From SZUA-100 sp965248135 (GTDB lineage: Bacteria > Pseudomonadota > Alphaproteobacteria > Rhizobiales > Rhizobiaceae), in the NCBI GenBank assembly GCA_965248135.1, contig CBDFIN010000012.1:1674001-1738000 (forward strand): a stretch of 64,000 nt of DNA, given 5' to 3'. Under the pieces are notes generated by a model. That model did no database searches, was not told the DNA's origin, and saw nothing but the letters and a program-made list of their open reading frames with translations. Made by a program: the position numbers and the translations under genes. Positions 44,294 to 52,933 of the stretch are shown in pieces (the first letter of the stretch is position 1; every line of letters starts with the position of its first letter).

Positions 44294-44605
44294 GGCGATC
44301 CAAGAGCCCTCGCGTCTTTGTCAATCCCCGTGTTTGTCGCCCGGGCCATCGCTGTTGCGGACAAGCCAGGCAACAACAGTCTCGACACTTTGTCCAATAT
44401 TCTTGAAAATCCCGCTGATGCCCTGGTGTTTTTCATCCCCGGCGTCAACGAGGTGTTCCGTCTCAACGGCAAGGCCGAAATTCGTGATGATGAAGATTTG
44501 CTGGCGCTATTTGATGTAGATGGATGGTCGACCACAGTTCGGTCGAGATTGCGCCGGAACCAACCGAAGCGATGGAAAAACGTTATGAAAAGCTGCTTTA
44601 TTTGA
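44294..44605 (+). pseudogene. Pyridoxamine-phosphate-oxidase-like flavoprotein, decayed
   Basis: The frame from 44294 reads GDPRALASL, then VARAIAVADKPGNNSLDTL and NILENPADALVFFIPGVNEV and FRLNGKAEIRDD. This is the core of a PPOX-fold (MSMEG_1061-type) flavin-binding protein, normally about 200 residues. A TAA stands immediately before this segment, and after about 44520 the frame drifts into unrelated sequence, so both ends are lost. The IS982 element lies 150 bases upstream and may have removed the N-terminal part. Confidence 0.75.
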
Positions 44606-44666
44606 GCAACATTAGAGCAGCCCGCACTCAACCCGCCCGGATCGATTGGTTCAGGCTAATAGAAAT

Positions 44667-45002
44667 TTAGCCCACCCGCTTGCAATAGGCCGTTTCAATG
44701 GTGTCAAGGTTGGGAATCTCATGCCCAACGCGCCGCAGCCATCTGCGGCAAGAAGATTCATTCGCATGGCAGGCTTTAGTGACAAAACCTCTGTACCCGC
44801 TACGCCCGCCGCCGTCATTTACTATGCCGCTGGCAATAGAATACCATGCAAGCCTGCCGGAGCGCCTCATATCCTTACAATCTATGCCTCTTTCATAGTC
44901 GCCACGGGCATTGCCGGCCAACGCCGGGGAAAATTGAGGAACCGACGATAGGAGACCAAAAATAAATGCTGCTCCAAGGATGACTTGGGTCGATCTGTGC
45001 AT
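44667..45002 (-). CDS. Small secreted protein, function unknown
   Basis: A 111-residue protein with a signal peptide (about residues 7-29, cleavage likely after ALA) and a mature part with five cysteines (DCKDMRR, KACHANESSCRRW, AYCKRVG) and a GGGRSGYRGFV loop. I believe similar small proteins occur in Rhizobiales, but no function is known. AAAGGAAT precedes the ATG at 45002 on the minus strand. Composition is like the housekeeping genes, so this is probably the right border of the variable island. Confidence 0.7.
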   Translation of the reverse strand: MHRSTQVILGAAFIFGLLSSVPQFSPALAGNARGDYERGIDCKDMRRSGRLAWYSIASGIVNDGGGRSGYRGFVTKACHANESSCRRWLRRVGHEIPNLDTIETAYCKRVG

Positions 45003-45380
45003 TGAAGTATTCCTTTTGCTGACCGGTTCGAACATCACTATCTATAACGCCCGAAATGAGTATTTAGTTTGGTCATTTCAATCCATCTCACAAAAAAGTG
45101 GTCCAATCCGGGTAAATTAATCGCGGCCAGCCACCGGCCGGATTCTTTCTTGCAGCCCGTTGGTCGACTGATTTCTTGACTCTTGATCGATTTCGGCGTT
45201 AAAGGCCCAATCTTTGTGAAAAGACCAGATTAAACAACACCTGACAGGCCCCGAAAAGGTATAAAGAGAGCCCCAAGGTCAACATCCGTCAGCGCGTTGC
45301 GCCCGCGGGTGGTTTTTTGCTTTGGACTTTTCAACCGGCACACTTACCTTGTGGTGGGTATCACAAGGGGATGGAATTGA
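45003..45380. other. Divergent intergenic region upstream of ffh
   Basis: This 378-base stretch has no convincing gene. It separates the minus-strand secreted protein gene from ffh and should carry both promoters. A TTGACT at 45176-45181 followed after 17 bases by TTAAAG is a weak candidate for ffh. I see no SRP RNA or tRNA fold in it. GGTTTTTTGC near 45310 is T-rich but not preceded by a clear stem. Confidence 0.45.
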
Positions 45381-46901
45381 ATGTTTGAATCACTCTCAGA
45401 CCGCCTTAGCGGCATTTTCGACGGCCTTACCCGACGCGGTGCGCTGGGTGAAAAAGACGTTAATGCGGCGCTGCGCGAGGTGCGCCGCGCCCTCATTGAG
45501 GCCGATGTGGCACTTGATGTGGTGCGCACGTTTAGCGAGGCCGTGCGCGAAAAGGCGGTTGGCGCCGAGGTGGTCAAATCGGTCACGCCGGGCCAGATGG
45601 TGGTCAAGATTGTCAGCGACGAACTGGTCGAGATGCTGGGTTCCGATGCTGAAACCATTGATCTCAATGCGCCTGCGCCAGTGACCATTATGATGGTCGG
45701 TCTGCAAGGTTCGGGCAAAACCACGACCTCTGGCAAGATCGCCAAAAGGCTCACCGAAAAACAGCACAAAAAGGTGTTGATGGCGTCACTTGATGTGCGA
45801 AGGCCGGCAGCCCAAGAGCAACTGCGTCAACTGGGTGAGCAGACCGGCATTGCCACCCTGCCGGCGATTGATGGCCAACCCCCGGTCGAGATTACCAAAC
45901 GCGCTACTCTCGCCGCCAAGCTTGGCGGTTATGATGTTTTAATTCTTGATACCGCCGGACGAACCCATATCGACGAACCGCTAATGGTCGAGATGGCGGA
46001 TATCAAATCTGCCGGCAGTCCGCACGAGATCTTGCTGGTGGCCGATGCGCTCACCGGTCAGGACGCGGTTAATCTTGCCCGTAATTTTGATGACCGTGTC
46101 GGCATCACCGGCCTGGTGTTGACCCGTATCGATGGCGATGGACGTGGTGGTGCTGCCCTTTCCATGCGTGCGGTTACCGGTAAACCGATCAAGTTGATCG
46201 GCACCGGCGAAAAGATGGAAGACCTTGAGGAGTTCCATCCAAAGCGCATTGCCGACCGCATTCTCGGCATGGGCGATATTGTCAGTCTGGTGGAAAAGGC
46301 CGCCGAAACCATTGATGCGGAAAAAGCCGCCGCAATGGCCAGGAAAATGCAGAAAGGCCAGTTTGATTTAAACGACCTTTCCGAGCAATTGGGTCAAATG
46401 TCGAAACTCGGCGGTATGAGTTCCATTCTCGGCATGCTGCCCGGCATTGGCAAGATGAAAAAGCAGATCGAAGCCGCCGGCATGGATGACGGAATATTTC
46501 TGCGGCAGCAGGCGATCATTTCGTCGATGACCAAAAAAGAACGCGCCGTACCGAAGCTGCTTAATGCCAGCCGCAAGAAACGGGTCGCGGCCGGTTCAGG
46601 TTCATCGGTACAAGAGATCAACAAGCTTTTAAAAATGCACCGGCAAATGGCCGACATGATGAAAAAGATGGGTGGCCGGGGTGGCAAACGCGGTCTGTTT
46701 GGCGGCCTTGGCGGCATGATGGGTGGCGCGATGCCGCCCGGCATGGGCGGTGGCGGCAATATGGATCCGGCGCAGCTTGAACAAATGGCGCGAAAAATGG
46801 GTGGACCAGCCGGGCTGCCGCCCGGTCTTGGCGGCGGCATGGCGAAATTGCCGGGTCTTGGTGGACCAAAACTTCCCGGTCTCGGGGGCAAGAAGAAATG
46901 A
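45381..46901 (+). CDS. ffh: Signal recognition particle protein Ffh
   Basis: A 506-residue SRP GTPase that targets membrane proteins to FtsY and SecYEG. N domain (residues 1-90), G domain with GLQGSGKTTTSGKIA, DVRRPAAQEQL, DTAGRTHID and TRIDGDGRGGAAL, then the methionine-rich M domain that binds 4.5S RNA (SKLGGMSSILGMLPG). The C-terminus is a Gly/Met/Pro-rich tail ending PKLPGLGGKKK, typical of alphaproteobacteria and longer than in E. coli. AAGGGG precedes the start. It leads the cluster ffh-GNAT-chorismate mutase-rpsP-rimM-trmD, and its stop overlaps the next start by 4 bases. Confidence 0.98.
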   Translation: MFESLSDRLSGIFDGLTRRGALGEKDVNAALREVRRALIEADVALDVVRTFSEAVREKAVGAEVVKSVTPGQMVVKIVSDELVEMLGSDAETIDLNAPAPVTIMMVGLQGSGKTTTSGKIAKRLTEKQHKKVLMASLDVRRPAAQEQLRQLGEQTGIATLPAIDGQPPVEITKRATLAAKLGGYDVLILDTAGRTHIDEPLMVEMADIKSAGSPHEILLVADALTGQDAVNLARNFDDRVGITGLVLTRIDGDGRGGAALSMRAVTGKPIKLIGTGEKMEDLEEFHPKRIADRILGMGDIVSLVEKAAETIDAEKAAAMARKMQKGQFDLNDLSEQLGQMSKLGGMSSILGMLPGIGKMKKQIEAAGMDDGIFLRQQAIISSMTKKERAVPKLLNASRKKRVAAGSGSSVQEINKLLKMHRQMADMMKKMGGRGGKRGLFGGLGGMMGGAMPPGMGGGGNMDPAQLEQMARKMGGPAGLPPGLGGGMAKLPGLGGPKLPGLGGKKK

Positions 46902-47431
46902 CCCAGGTTCCGGTTTTGGAAACAGAACGGCTGATTATGCGATCTTTTCAGCAATCTGACATTGCACCGATAACGAGCTTTTTTGCCGGCGAGGAGTCAA
47001 AATTCTATGGCGGGCCGCTGGATCAGGCAAAGGCCTGGCGAAATCTGGCAATATATGCTGGCCAGTGGTCGCTAAATGGCTTTGGTGAATGGGCGCTGGA
47101 GCGCAAACAGAGCGGTGAATTTGTCGGATTTTGTGGCCCTTGGTATCCGCCCGATCTGCCAGAACCGGAAATCGCCTGGGCCTTGCTGCCGACTCACTAC
47201 GGTAATGGTTATGCAACCGAGGCCGCAAACCGTGCATTGCAATACGTTTATCAAGACCTTGGTTGGCCAACCGCCATGAGCCTTATTGAAGCCGAAAACA
47301 GAGCGTCGATCCGCCTGGCCGAACGGCTGGGCGCGAAGTTCGAACAAAATTACCGGAAACATGGTTGGGACGCGGACATTTATCGTCATTTATCACCGGA
47401 AAATCACGCAAAGCGGTGCTCTTGTGACTGA
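46898..47431 (+). CDS. GNAT N-acetyltransferase, RimJ/RimL type
   Basis: A 177-residue acetyltransferase beginning VPVLETERLIMRSFQQSD, the usual start of RimJ/RimL-like GNATs, with a cofactor-loop region THYGNGYATEAANRAL and NRASIRLAERLGAKF. The substrate is unknown; ribosomal-protein acetylation is possible from family and context but not shown. It overlaps ffh by 4 bases and the chorismate mutase gene by 8, so it is in the ffh transcript. GNAT genes at this place are common in Rhizobiales. Confidence 0.92.
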   Translation: MTQVPVLETERLIMRSFQQSDIAPITSFFAGEESKFYGGPLDQAKAWRNLAIYAGQWSLNGFGEWALERKQSGEFVGFCGPWYPPDLPEPEIAWALLPTHYGNGYATEAANRALQYVYQDLGWPTAMSLIEAENRASIRLAERLGAKFEQNYRKHGWDADIYRHLSPENHAKRCSCD

Positions 47432-47717
47432 TCAAATTACGCCGATGGAAGAACTCGCCCGCTATCGCGCCTCGATTGATAATTTCGATGCAGCCCTCAT
47501 CCATATTCTGGCCGAGCGTTTCCGCAAGACCCAACAGGTCGGCGAATTGAAGGCCAGATACAATTTGCCACCGGCCGACCCGATGCGTGAAACGGAACAG
47601 GTCGAACGGCTGCGCAAACTTGCCGAAAAGTCCGATCTCGACCCGGAATTTGCCGAAAAATTCATGGCCTTCATCGTTAAGGAAGTCATTCGTCACCACA
47701 AGATTATCCGGGGCTGA
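47424..47717 (+). CDS. Chorismate mutase, AroQ type
   Basis: A 97-residue all-helical protein with RASIDNFDAALIHILAERFRKT, VGELKARYNLPPADPMRE, and KFMAFIVKEVIRHHKIIR. It converts chorismate to prephenate for phenylalanine and tyrosine. The GTG at 47424 overlaps the GNAT stop and gives the normal short AroQ length; the open frame back to 47286 is antisense-free but has no AroQ-like sequence. Arg and Lys ligands of the active site are present. It sits between the GNAT gene and rpsP, as in other Rhizobiales. Confidence 0.92.
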   Translation: MTDQITPMEELARYRASIDNFDAALIHILAERFRKTQQVGELKARYNLPPADPMRETEQVERLRKLAEKSDLDPEFAEKFMAFIVKEVIRHHKIIRG

Positions 47718-47767
47718 TCCCGGTTAGATACAGCAACTGAATATCGCCAATCAAAAGGAAATTACCC

Positions 47768-48154
47768 ATGGCTACCAAAATCCGCCTGGCTCGCGCCGGC
47801 TCCAAGAAACGCCCGTTTTACCGCATCGTCATCGCCGACGTTCGCGCGCCGCGCGATGGTCGCTTTATTGAGCGCGTTGGTTCCTACAACCCGCTTCTGG
47901 CCAAGGACGACGAAAACCGCGTTGTGCTGAGCGTTGAGCGTATCCAGCATTGGCTCGATCAGGGCGCCAAGCCAACCGATCGGGTGTTACGCTTCCTCGA
48001 TGCTGCGGGTCTTGCCAAACGAGCACCGCGCAACAATCCGAACAAGGCAAAACCGGGTCAAAAGGCCCAGGACCGTGCCGAGGAAAAGGCCGAAGCTGCG
48101 GTCGCCAAGGCGGAAGCCGTGGAGAGCGCGGCAGACGAGGCAACGGCTGAATAA
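47768..48154 (+). CDS. rpsP: 30S ribosomal protein S16
   Basis: A 128-residue S16: MATKIRLARAGSKKRPFYRIV and RDGRFIERVGSYNPL at the N-terminus, ERIQHWLDQGAKPTDRV in the middle. The last 45 residues are a charged Ala/Glu/Lys tail (EEKAEAAVAKAEAVESAADE), an extension usual in alphaproteobacteria. AAAGGAAA lies just before the ATG. It is followed after 5 bases by rimM, whose product matures the 30S head in which S16 assembles early. Confidence 0.97.
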   Translation: MATKIRLARAGSKKRPFYRIVIADVRAPRDGRFIERVGSYNPLLAKDDENRVVLSVERIQHWLDQGAKPTDRVLRFLDAAGLAKRAPRNNPNKAKPGQKAQDRAEEKAEAAVAKAEAVESAADEATAE

Positions 48155-48159
48155 TCGGC

Positions 48160-48711
48160 ATGAAAAACCCCGTTGTCCTCGCCACCATTACAGCGCCTCA
48201 CGGCGTTAGGGGCGAGGTGCGGGTCAGGGCGCACACCGCTCATCCATTGTCGATAGGTGACTACGGGCCGCTTTACAGCCAGAATGGTAAACCGTTCAAG
48301 ATCACCACAATGCACCAGGCGAAAAATGTGCTGGTGGTGCGTTTTAAGGGTATAGACAGCAGGGAAGCGGCTGAGAACCTGCACAACCTCAACCTCTATG
48401 TCGAGCGCGCCTGCTTGCCCGATGATCTTGCAGACGATGAGTTCTATGTCGGCGATCTCATCGGCATGGCCGTGCAAAATCTTGATGGCACAGATGTTGG
48501 CACCATCGTCGCTGTTCCCGATTTTGGTGCCGGTCATCTTATTGAAATCGCCCCGTTGCAGAACAACGGCGCTGCCGGAAAAACCACCTGGTTTTTAGAA
48601 TTCAGCGGCAGAAATGTGCCGCATCTGGATATGCAAAACTGCCGCGTGACCATAGACCCGCCAGCTGAGGTCAGTGAGCGGGATAACGACGGGGCAACCG
48701 CAGATGACTGA
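48160..48711 (+). CDS. rimM: Ribosome maturation factor RimM
   Basis: A 183-residue 30S assembly factor. The N-terminal RimM barrel begins NPVVLATITAPHGVRGEVRV and the C-terminal PRC-barrel contains DDEFYVGDLIGMAV and VPDFGAGHLIEI. It is placed between rpsP (5-base gap) and trmD (8-base overlap), the classic operon. Confidence 0.96.
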   Translation: MKNPVVLATITAPHGVRGEVRVRAHTAHPLSIGDYGPLYSQNGKPFKITTMHQAKNVLVVRFKGIDSREAAENLHNLNLYVERACLPDDLADDEFYVGDLIGMAVQNLDGTDVGTIVAVPDFGAGHLIEIAPLQNNGAAGKTTWFLEFSGRNVPHLDMQNCRVTIDPPAEVSERDNDGATADD

Positions 48712-49414
48712 AACACCGTTTCGCGCCTCGGTGCTCACCCTATACCCGGAAATGTTTCCCGGACCGCTTGGCCTTTCACTGGCCGGCAGAGCGTTGGAAA
48801 ACGGCATTTGGTCGTGCGAGACCCATCAGATCCGTGACTTTGCTAACGACAAACACGCCAGTGTCGACGACACGCCCGCGGGCGGCGGTGCCGGCATGGT
48901 GCTGCGCGCCGATGTGCTGGCAAAGGCGATTGACCACACCTCACCGGCAGGCGATAGCAGGCCACGATGGCTGATGAGCCCGCGCGGCAAGCCGCTTACC
49001 CAGAAAATGGTCCGCACGCTTTCCAAGGGCCCCGGTGTTGTTATCGTCTGCGGCCGCTTTGAAGGCATCGACGAAAGAGTAATCGAAGCGCGCAGCCTTG
49101 AGGAAGTTTCCATTGGCGATTACATACTTTCAGGCGGCGAACCGGCAGCAATTGTGCTGTTGGACGCCATTGTGCGGCTGTTACCGCACGTCATGGGCAA
49201 CCGGTTATCGGCCGACCACGAGAGTTTTGACCAAAACTTGCTCGAATATCCGCATTACACCCGGCCCCGAAATTTTGAAACCCGTGAAATTCCACCGGTT
49301 CTTTTGGGTGGCGATCACGCCAAGATAGCCGACTGGCGGCACCAGCAGTCGGCTAAACTGACGGCGAAAAGAAGGCCGGATCTTATCGCCAGAAAAACCG
49401 GCAAGGATGAATAA
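48704..49414 (+). CDS. trmD: tRNA (guanine37-N1)-methyltransferase
   Basis: A 236-residue SPOUT-class enzyme that methylates G37 next to the anticodon and prevents +1 frameshifts. Visible: SVLTLYPEMFPGPLG, DDTPAGGGAGMVLRADV, CGRFEGIDERVIE, and the trefoil-knot segment IGDYILSGGEPAAIVLLDA. The frame runs back to 48674 inside rimM; ATG at 48704 is the family start and overlaps the rimM stop. The stop TAA overlaps the next ATG by one base. Confidence 0.96.
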   Translation: MTETPFRASVLTLYPEMFPGPLGLSLAGRALENGIWSCETHQIRDFANDKHASVDDTPAGGGAGMVLRADVLAKAIDHTSPAGDSRPRWLMSPRGKPLTQKMVRTLSKGPGVVIVCGRFEGIDERVIEARSLEEVSIGDYILSGGEPAAIVLLDAIVRLLPHVMGNRLSADHESFDQNLLEYPHYTRPRNFETREIPPVLLGGDHAKIADWRHQQSAKLTAKRRPDLIARKTGKDE

Positions 49415-49770
49415 TGCGGACGATTCTCAAGCTTGAAAACGCCGCCATCGCCGTTGCCGGATTGGTAATCTATCACCTTAGCGGATCAAGCTGGCTGTTG
49501 TTTGCCGCACTCATTCTTGTACCCGATATATCCATGGCGGCGTATTTAACGGGTCCGCGCATTGGCGCAATTTGCTATAACATTGCCCATGTCTGGTTTG
49601 GCCCTGTTGTTGTTATCGTCGTTGCCCTATTGCTTGATCTGCCACTGGTTCTTTCCATCGGGCTGATCTGGGCAGTACATATCGCCATCGACCGTGCACT
49701 GGGGTACGGTCTTAAACATTATTCAGACTTCAAACAGACCCATCTTGGACGGATTGGCGGCACTAAATAA
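49414..49770 (+). CDS. DUF4260 family membrane protein
   Basis: A 118-residue hydrophobic protein with about four membrane helices and the C-terminal signature ALGYGLKHYSDFKQTHLGRIG of DUF4260. Function unknown. It starts in a TAATG overlap with trmD, so it is translationally coupled to it. Proteins of this family are found in many alphaproteobacteria; placement inside the trmD-rplS interval is unusual but not unique. Confidence 0.88.
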   Translation: MRTILKLENAAIAVAGLVIYHLSGSSWLLFAALILVPDISMAAYLTGPRIGAICYNIAHVWFGPVVVIVVALLLDLPLVLSIGLIWAVHIAIDRALGYGLKHYSDFKQTHLGRIGGTK

Positions 49771-50014
49771 AGATTGCTTTGTGGAGTCGACAATTACCGT
49801 GTTTTCGCCTATAGAGCGCCACGAATTTCCGACAAACCGGAAAAACACACACACGGCCCGGTGAATACCAGCCGGTGTTGGAGCGCGGGTAGCCGCAATA
49901 TTGATTCCATCACCGTTATAAAAGGCCGCTCTGGTGTTTTAATCAAGAACAAAGCTCCCCGGCAAAGACGCGATTTGCGCCGCTGGCCGCAGGACACATA
50001 CAAGGTTTGATACG

Positions 50015-50509
50015 ATGAACATCATCCAGCAGCTTGAGGCCGAGCAGGTCGCAGAAATTGAAGCAAAACGAAAACTCCCGCCGTTTGAACCGGGTGACAC
50101 TGTGCGTGTGCTGGTTCGTGTGACCGAGGGGGCCCGAACCCGCATTCAGGCCTATGAGGGCGTATGTATCGCCCGCAAGGGGGCCGGATTGAACGAGAGT
50201 TTCACGGTTCGTAAAATCTCCTACGGCGAGGGCGTCGAGCGTGTCTTTCCGGTATACACCCCTTTGGTGGAAGGTGTTGAAATTATCCGCCGTGGGCGGG
50301 TGCGTCGGGCCAAACTATATTATCTGCGCGCCCTGCGCGGCAAGTCGGCCCGTATCGTTGAAAATACCGGCATTCGGGCGAAAAAGATGAATGAGGCACA
50401 CCGCGCTTCCTTGCAGGCTGAAAAGGCCCGTATCGAGGCCGAAAAAGTCGCTTCCGCCCAGCAGCTGGCCGCTGACAAGGCCGCGGAAGAGGCGGCCGCA
50501 AAAGATTAG
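50015..50509 (+). CDS. rplS: 50S ribosomal protein L19
   Basis: A 164-residue L19 with the N-terminal MNIIQQLEAEQ, core GDTVRVLVRVTEGARTRIQ, SYGEGVERVFPVYTP and KLYYLRALRGKSARI. The C-terminal 40 residues form a charged Ala/Glu/Lys helix, an extension found in Rhizobiales. The 244 bases upstream hold no convincing gene and could carry a leader or own promoter. It is followed by a clear intrinsic terminator, the end of the ribosomal cluster. Confidence 0.97.
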   Translation: MNIIQQLEAEQVAEIEAKRKLPPFEPGDTVRVLVRVTEGARTRIQAYEGVCIARKGAGLNESFTVRKISYGEGVERVFPVYTPLVEGVEIIRRGRVRRAKLYYLRALRGKSARIVENTGIRAKKMNEAHRASLQAEKARIEAEKVASAQQLAADKAAEEAAAKD

Positions 50510-50534
50510 GCCGCTGTAGCGCAACAACACCTAA

Positions 50535-50562
50535 AAAGGGCGGCTGTTTGCCGCTCTTTTTT
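50535..50562 (+). terminator. Rho-independent terminator after rplS
   Basis: AAGGGCGGC and GCCGCTCTT form a 9-bp stem (one G-T pair) with the 5-base loop TGTTT, followed by TTTT. It lies 26 bases after the rplS stop and closes the ffh-rplS region. Confidence 0.85.
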
Positions 50563-50668
50563 GTGGCCAACCGAACCCGGGAACAGCATTGGATTAACTT
50601 TTTTTTTGGAAGATTGTTGTAAAAACCGGAGCAACCAATACTCAGCAAAGTAATTTCGGGGGAGCATC

Positions 50669-51469
50669 GTGTTTTCAGTCGAACCAATTCATCGTCAAAC
50701 CTACCGTTTTGTGATGCTCGTGGTCGTCGGGCTGTTGATTGTTGTAATCGCCGGAATTGAGAAATTTGCCAGTGTCCTGCTGTTGTTAGTCGACTGTCAG
50801 CAATGGCCTGGCCAATGCGGCTTCTTCAAAACCAGCTTGCCCTCCTATGTCAGCGTGATTACCGTTGTAATATCCATGGTCGCCATGGCGGTCGCAACAA
50901 TCAGGCGCATCGCAACGACACCGATTTCAAACTATTGGGTCGTCTTTCTTACCGTTCTTGTCTATCTTGACCACCAGTACCTTATCGGTTTCGATACCCT
51001 GTGGAGCGGTGATCTTGAAGTCGCATTGTACAACGCACCGTGGTTTTTGCTGACAGCCAGCGCCATCGTGTTCTTACTGTCCTTCGCACCGGCCCGATCA
51101 ACCTATTTCAAGCAGGGATTTGCCGGGGCGGATCCGCCCCTTGGGTGGTTTCTTTCGATATCATCATTTTGGTTGTTGGCGGTATCGGGGGTCAGAATTG
51201 TGGAGATAATTTCGCAAGCCACCGGCATCACATCCCTCGGCGTAACTGCGTTCCATGTTCAACAACAGATCGACAAGGTCATTCCAGCGTTGATCACCTT
51301 GCCGATCATTCCTGCCATCGTTTTTTCCTTTTGCGCTTTGTTGATGGCCATCCTCGGTTGGCGCCAGAATGATGAAATTGAAGAAACGGTCCGGGCTCCA
51401 ATTGAACGGATGCAAACCGCTGTCCAGACCACCAGGGCCGCGCGCCGTCTCAAAGGGTACAATTTTTAA
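50669..51469 (+). CDS. Multi-spanning inner-membrane protein, function unknown
   Basis: A 266-residue protein with about six hydrophobic helices (near residues 14-38, 54-75, 88-104, 121-140, 158-180 and 207-233) and a short basic C-terminal tail. A GTG start at 50669 follows GGGGGAG at 50658-50664, a strong ribosome site. I do not recognise a family. It stands alone between the rplS terminator and the amino-acid transporter genes. Confidence 0.72.
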   Translation: MFSVEPIHRQTYRFVMLVVVGLLIVVIAGIEKFASVLLLLVDCQQWPGQCGFFKTSLPSYVSVITVVISMVAMAVATIRRIATTPISNYWVVFLTVLVYLDHQYLIGFDTLWSGDLEVALYNAPWFLLTASAIVFLLSFAPARSTYFKQGFAGADPPLGWFLSISSFWLLAVSGVRIVEIISQATGITSLGVTAFHVQQQIDKVIPALITLPIIPAIVFSFCALLMAILGWRQNDEIEETVRAPIERMQTAVQTTRAARRLKGYNF

Positions 51470-51589
51470 CCTCCGCCGTGAGCGTTGCTTTTGAGCTGCG
51501 GCAGGAATCTCCTTTCAATTGGTTGTGAATTCTGACAGAATTCTTGCTCGAGGCGATAGTGATCGCGTTTTGTGCAAGGGAGATGTGTA

Positions 51590-52387
51590 ATGCGAATTCT
51601 GGCTAAATTATTAATTGGTTTGGCGGCAAGTCTGGCGGTGTCGAGCTCGGCATTGGCAGCAGGTCTGCCGGATCTTGGCGGTAAGGAAGTTGTGGTAGTC
51701 ACCGAAAACGCTTATCCGCCGCTGCAATTCATCGACCCTAAATCCGGTAATCAGATCGGTTGGGAGTATGACGCCATGAATGATATCGCCAAACGGCTCA
51801 ACTTCAATGCGCAGTACCAAAACACCTCCTGGGACGCGATGATACAGGCGGTTTCCGACGGCCAGTACAATATTGGCATGACCGGCATCACCATCAAGGA
51901 AGAGCGCAAGGCAAAGGTCGATTTTTCCGATGCCTATATGCGTTCGGAAATGTTCATGCTGGTGCGTGGCGACGAGAGCCGCTTTAGCGATGGCAAGAGC
52001 TTCGGCGCTTTTGCTGATGGTCTTGTCGGCGCCCAGGCCGGCACCACGCCGTTCTATGTTGCGGTTTACAATATGCTTGACGGCAACGAGACCAATCCAC
52101 GCATCAAACTGTTTGAGACTTTTGGCGCCACCGTCCAGGCATTGAAGACGGGCGATGTCGACGTGGTGTTGACCGACGGTACAGCCGGCAAGGGCTATGT
52201 CGATGCCTCCAATGGCGGTTTGAAGCTTATTGGCGACGCCATGGGTACTGAAGATTTCGGCTTTATCTTTCCCAAAGGCTCGGATCTGGTCGCGCCAATT
52301 AATGCGGCAATTGCTGCGATGAAAGACGACGGCACTATTGATGCGCTAAACAAGAAATGGTTCCTGGATTACAAATTCGGTCAGTGA
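51590..52387 (+). CDS. Amino-acid ABC transporter substrate-binding protein (family 3)
   Basis: A 265-residue periplasmic protein with a signal peptide (cleavage after ALA, about residue 23) and a bacterial extracellular solute-binding family 3 domain: VVVTENAYPPLQFIDPKSG, WEYDAMNDIAKRLNF, GMTGITIKEERKAKVDFSDAYM, and GSDLVAPINAAIAAMKDDG. The ligand is probably a polar amino acid. AAGGGAGA at 51576-51583 fixes the start; the frame reaches 51572. A permease gene follows after a GNAT gene, but no ATPase gene is close. Confidence 0.92.
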   Translation: MRILAKLLIGLAASLAVSSSALAAGLPDLGGKEVVVVTENAYPPLQFIDPKSGNQIGWEYDAMNDIAKRLNFNAQYQNTSWDAMIQAVSDGQYNIGMTGITIKEERKAKVDFSDAYMRSEMFMLVRGDESRFSDGKSFGAFADGLVGAQAGTTPFYVAVYNMLDGNETNPRIKLFETFGATVQALKTGDVDVVLTDGTAGKGYVDASNGGLKLIGDAMGTEDFGFIFPKGSDLVAPINAAIAAMKDDGTIDALNKKWFLDYKFGQ

Positions 52388-52420
52388 GGCCAGGGGGTTG
52401 ATTTAGTCCGGTAATGTTGC

Positions 52421-52933
52421 ATGGATATCGAGCTCGACGGCTATAGGCCGGGTTGTGTCGGCGATATTGTTCGCCTGCATGCCTGCTATTATTCCAAAAA
52501 CTGGGGCTTTGGTCTGCCTTTTGAGACTAAGGTGGCGAACGAGCTTGCTGAATTTTTGGCCCGTAGAAATGTTGAGACAGACCTGTTTCTAACCGCTTAC
52601 CGGGATGGCAGGGCCATTGGCAGCATTACCATTGATGCTGGTCGGCCTGCGGGTGAGAGCGCCCATCTTCGTTGGTTTATTGTCGATGAAAACGAGCGTG
52701 GGGCAGGCCTCGGCAAAAAACTGTTGGATGAGGCGATGGCGTTCTGCAATGTGAACGGGCTGTCACGGGTGTGGCTTACGACATTTGTCGGCCTTGATGC
52801 GGCGCGCGCGCTCTATGAAAATGCCGGTTTTGTGCTGGTCAAAGAACATGGCAACGACCAGTGGCAGGGTGGTGTCAAAGAACAGGTATTTGAGCGCTTG
52901 CATACGACAATCCGCCAGCGCGGCAAAGCGTGA
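52421..52933 (+). CDS. GNAT family N-acetyltransferase
   Basis: A 170-residue GNAT beginning YRPGCVGDIVRLHACYYSKNWGF, with the acetyl-CoA loop ENERGAGLGKKLLDEAM and TTFVGLDAARALYENAGFVL. It resembles the acetyltransferase half of MarR-GNAT fusion proteins, but the MarR half is absent. The stop overlaps the permease start by 4 bases, so it is part of the transporter operon and may modify the imported compound; that is an inference. Confidence 0.9.
   Translation: MDIELDGYRPGCVGDIVRLHACYYSKNWGFGLPFETKVANELAEFLARRNVETDLFLTAYRDGRAIGSITIDAGRPAGESAHLRWFIVDENERGAGLGKKLLDEAMAFCNVNGLSRVWLTTFVGLDAARALYENAGFVLVKEHGNDQWQGGVKEQVFERLHTTIRQRGKA

Noticed and set aside
44146..44631. 161-residue minus-strand frame beside the IS982 element
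   Set aside because: Antisense to the PPOX-like remnant, which is recognisable on the plus strand; the minus-strand product has no family features.
49774..50010. 78-residue plus-strand frame before rplS
   Set aside because: No ribosome site, poor codon pattern and no recognisable features; treated as leader or intergenic DNA.
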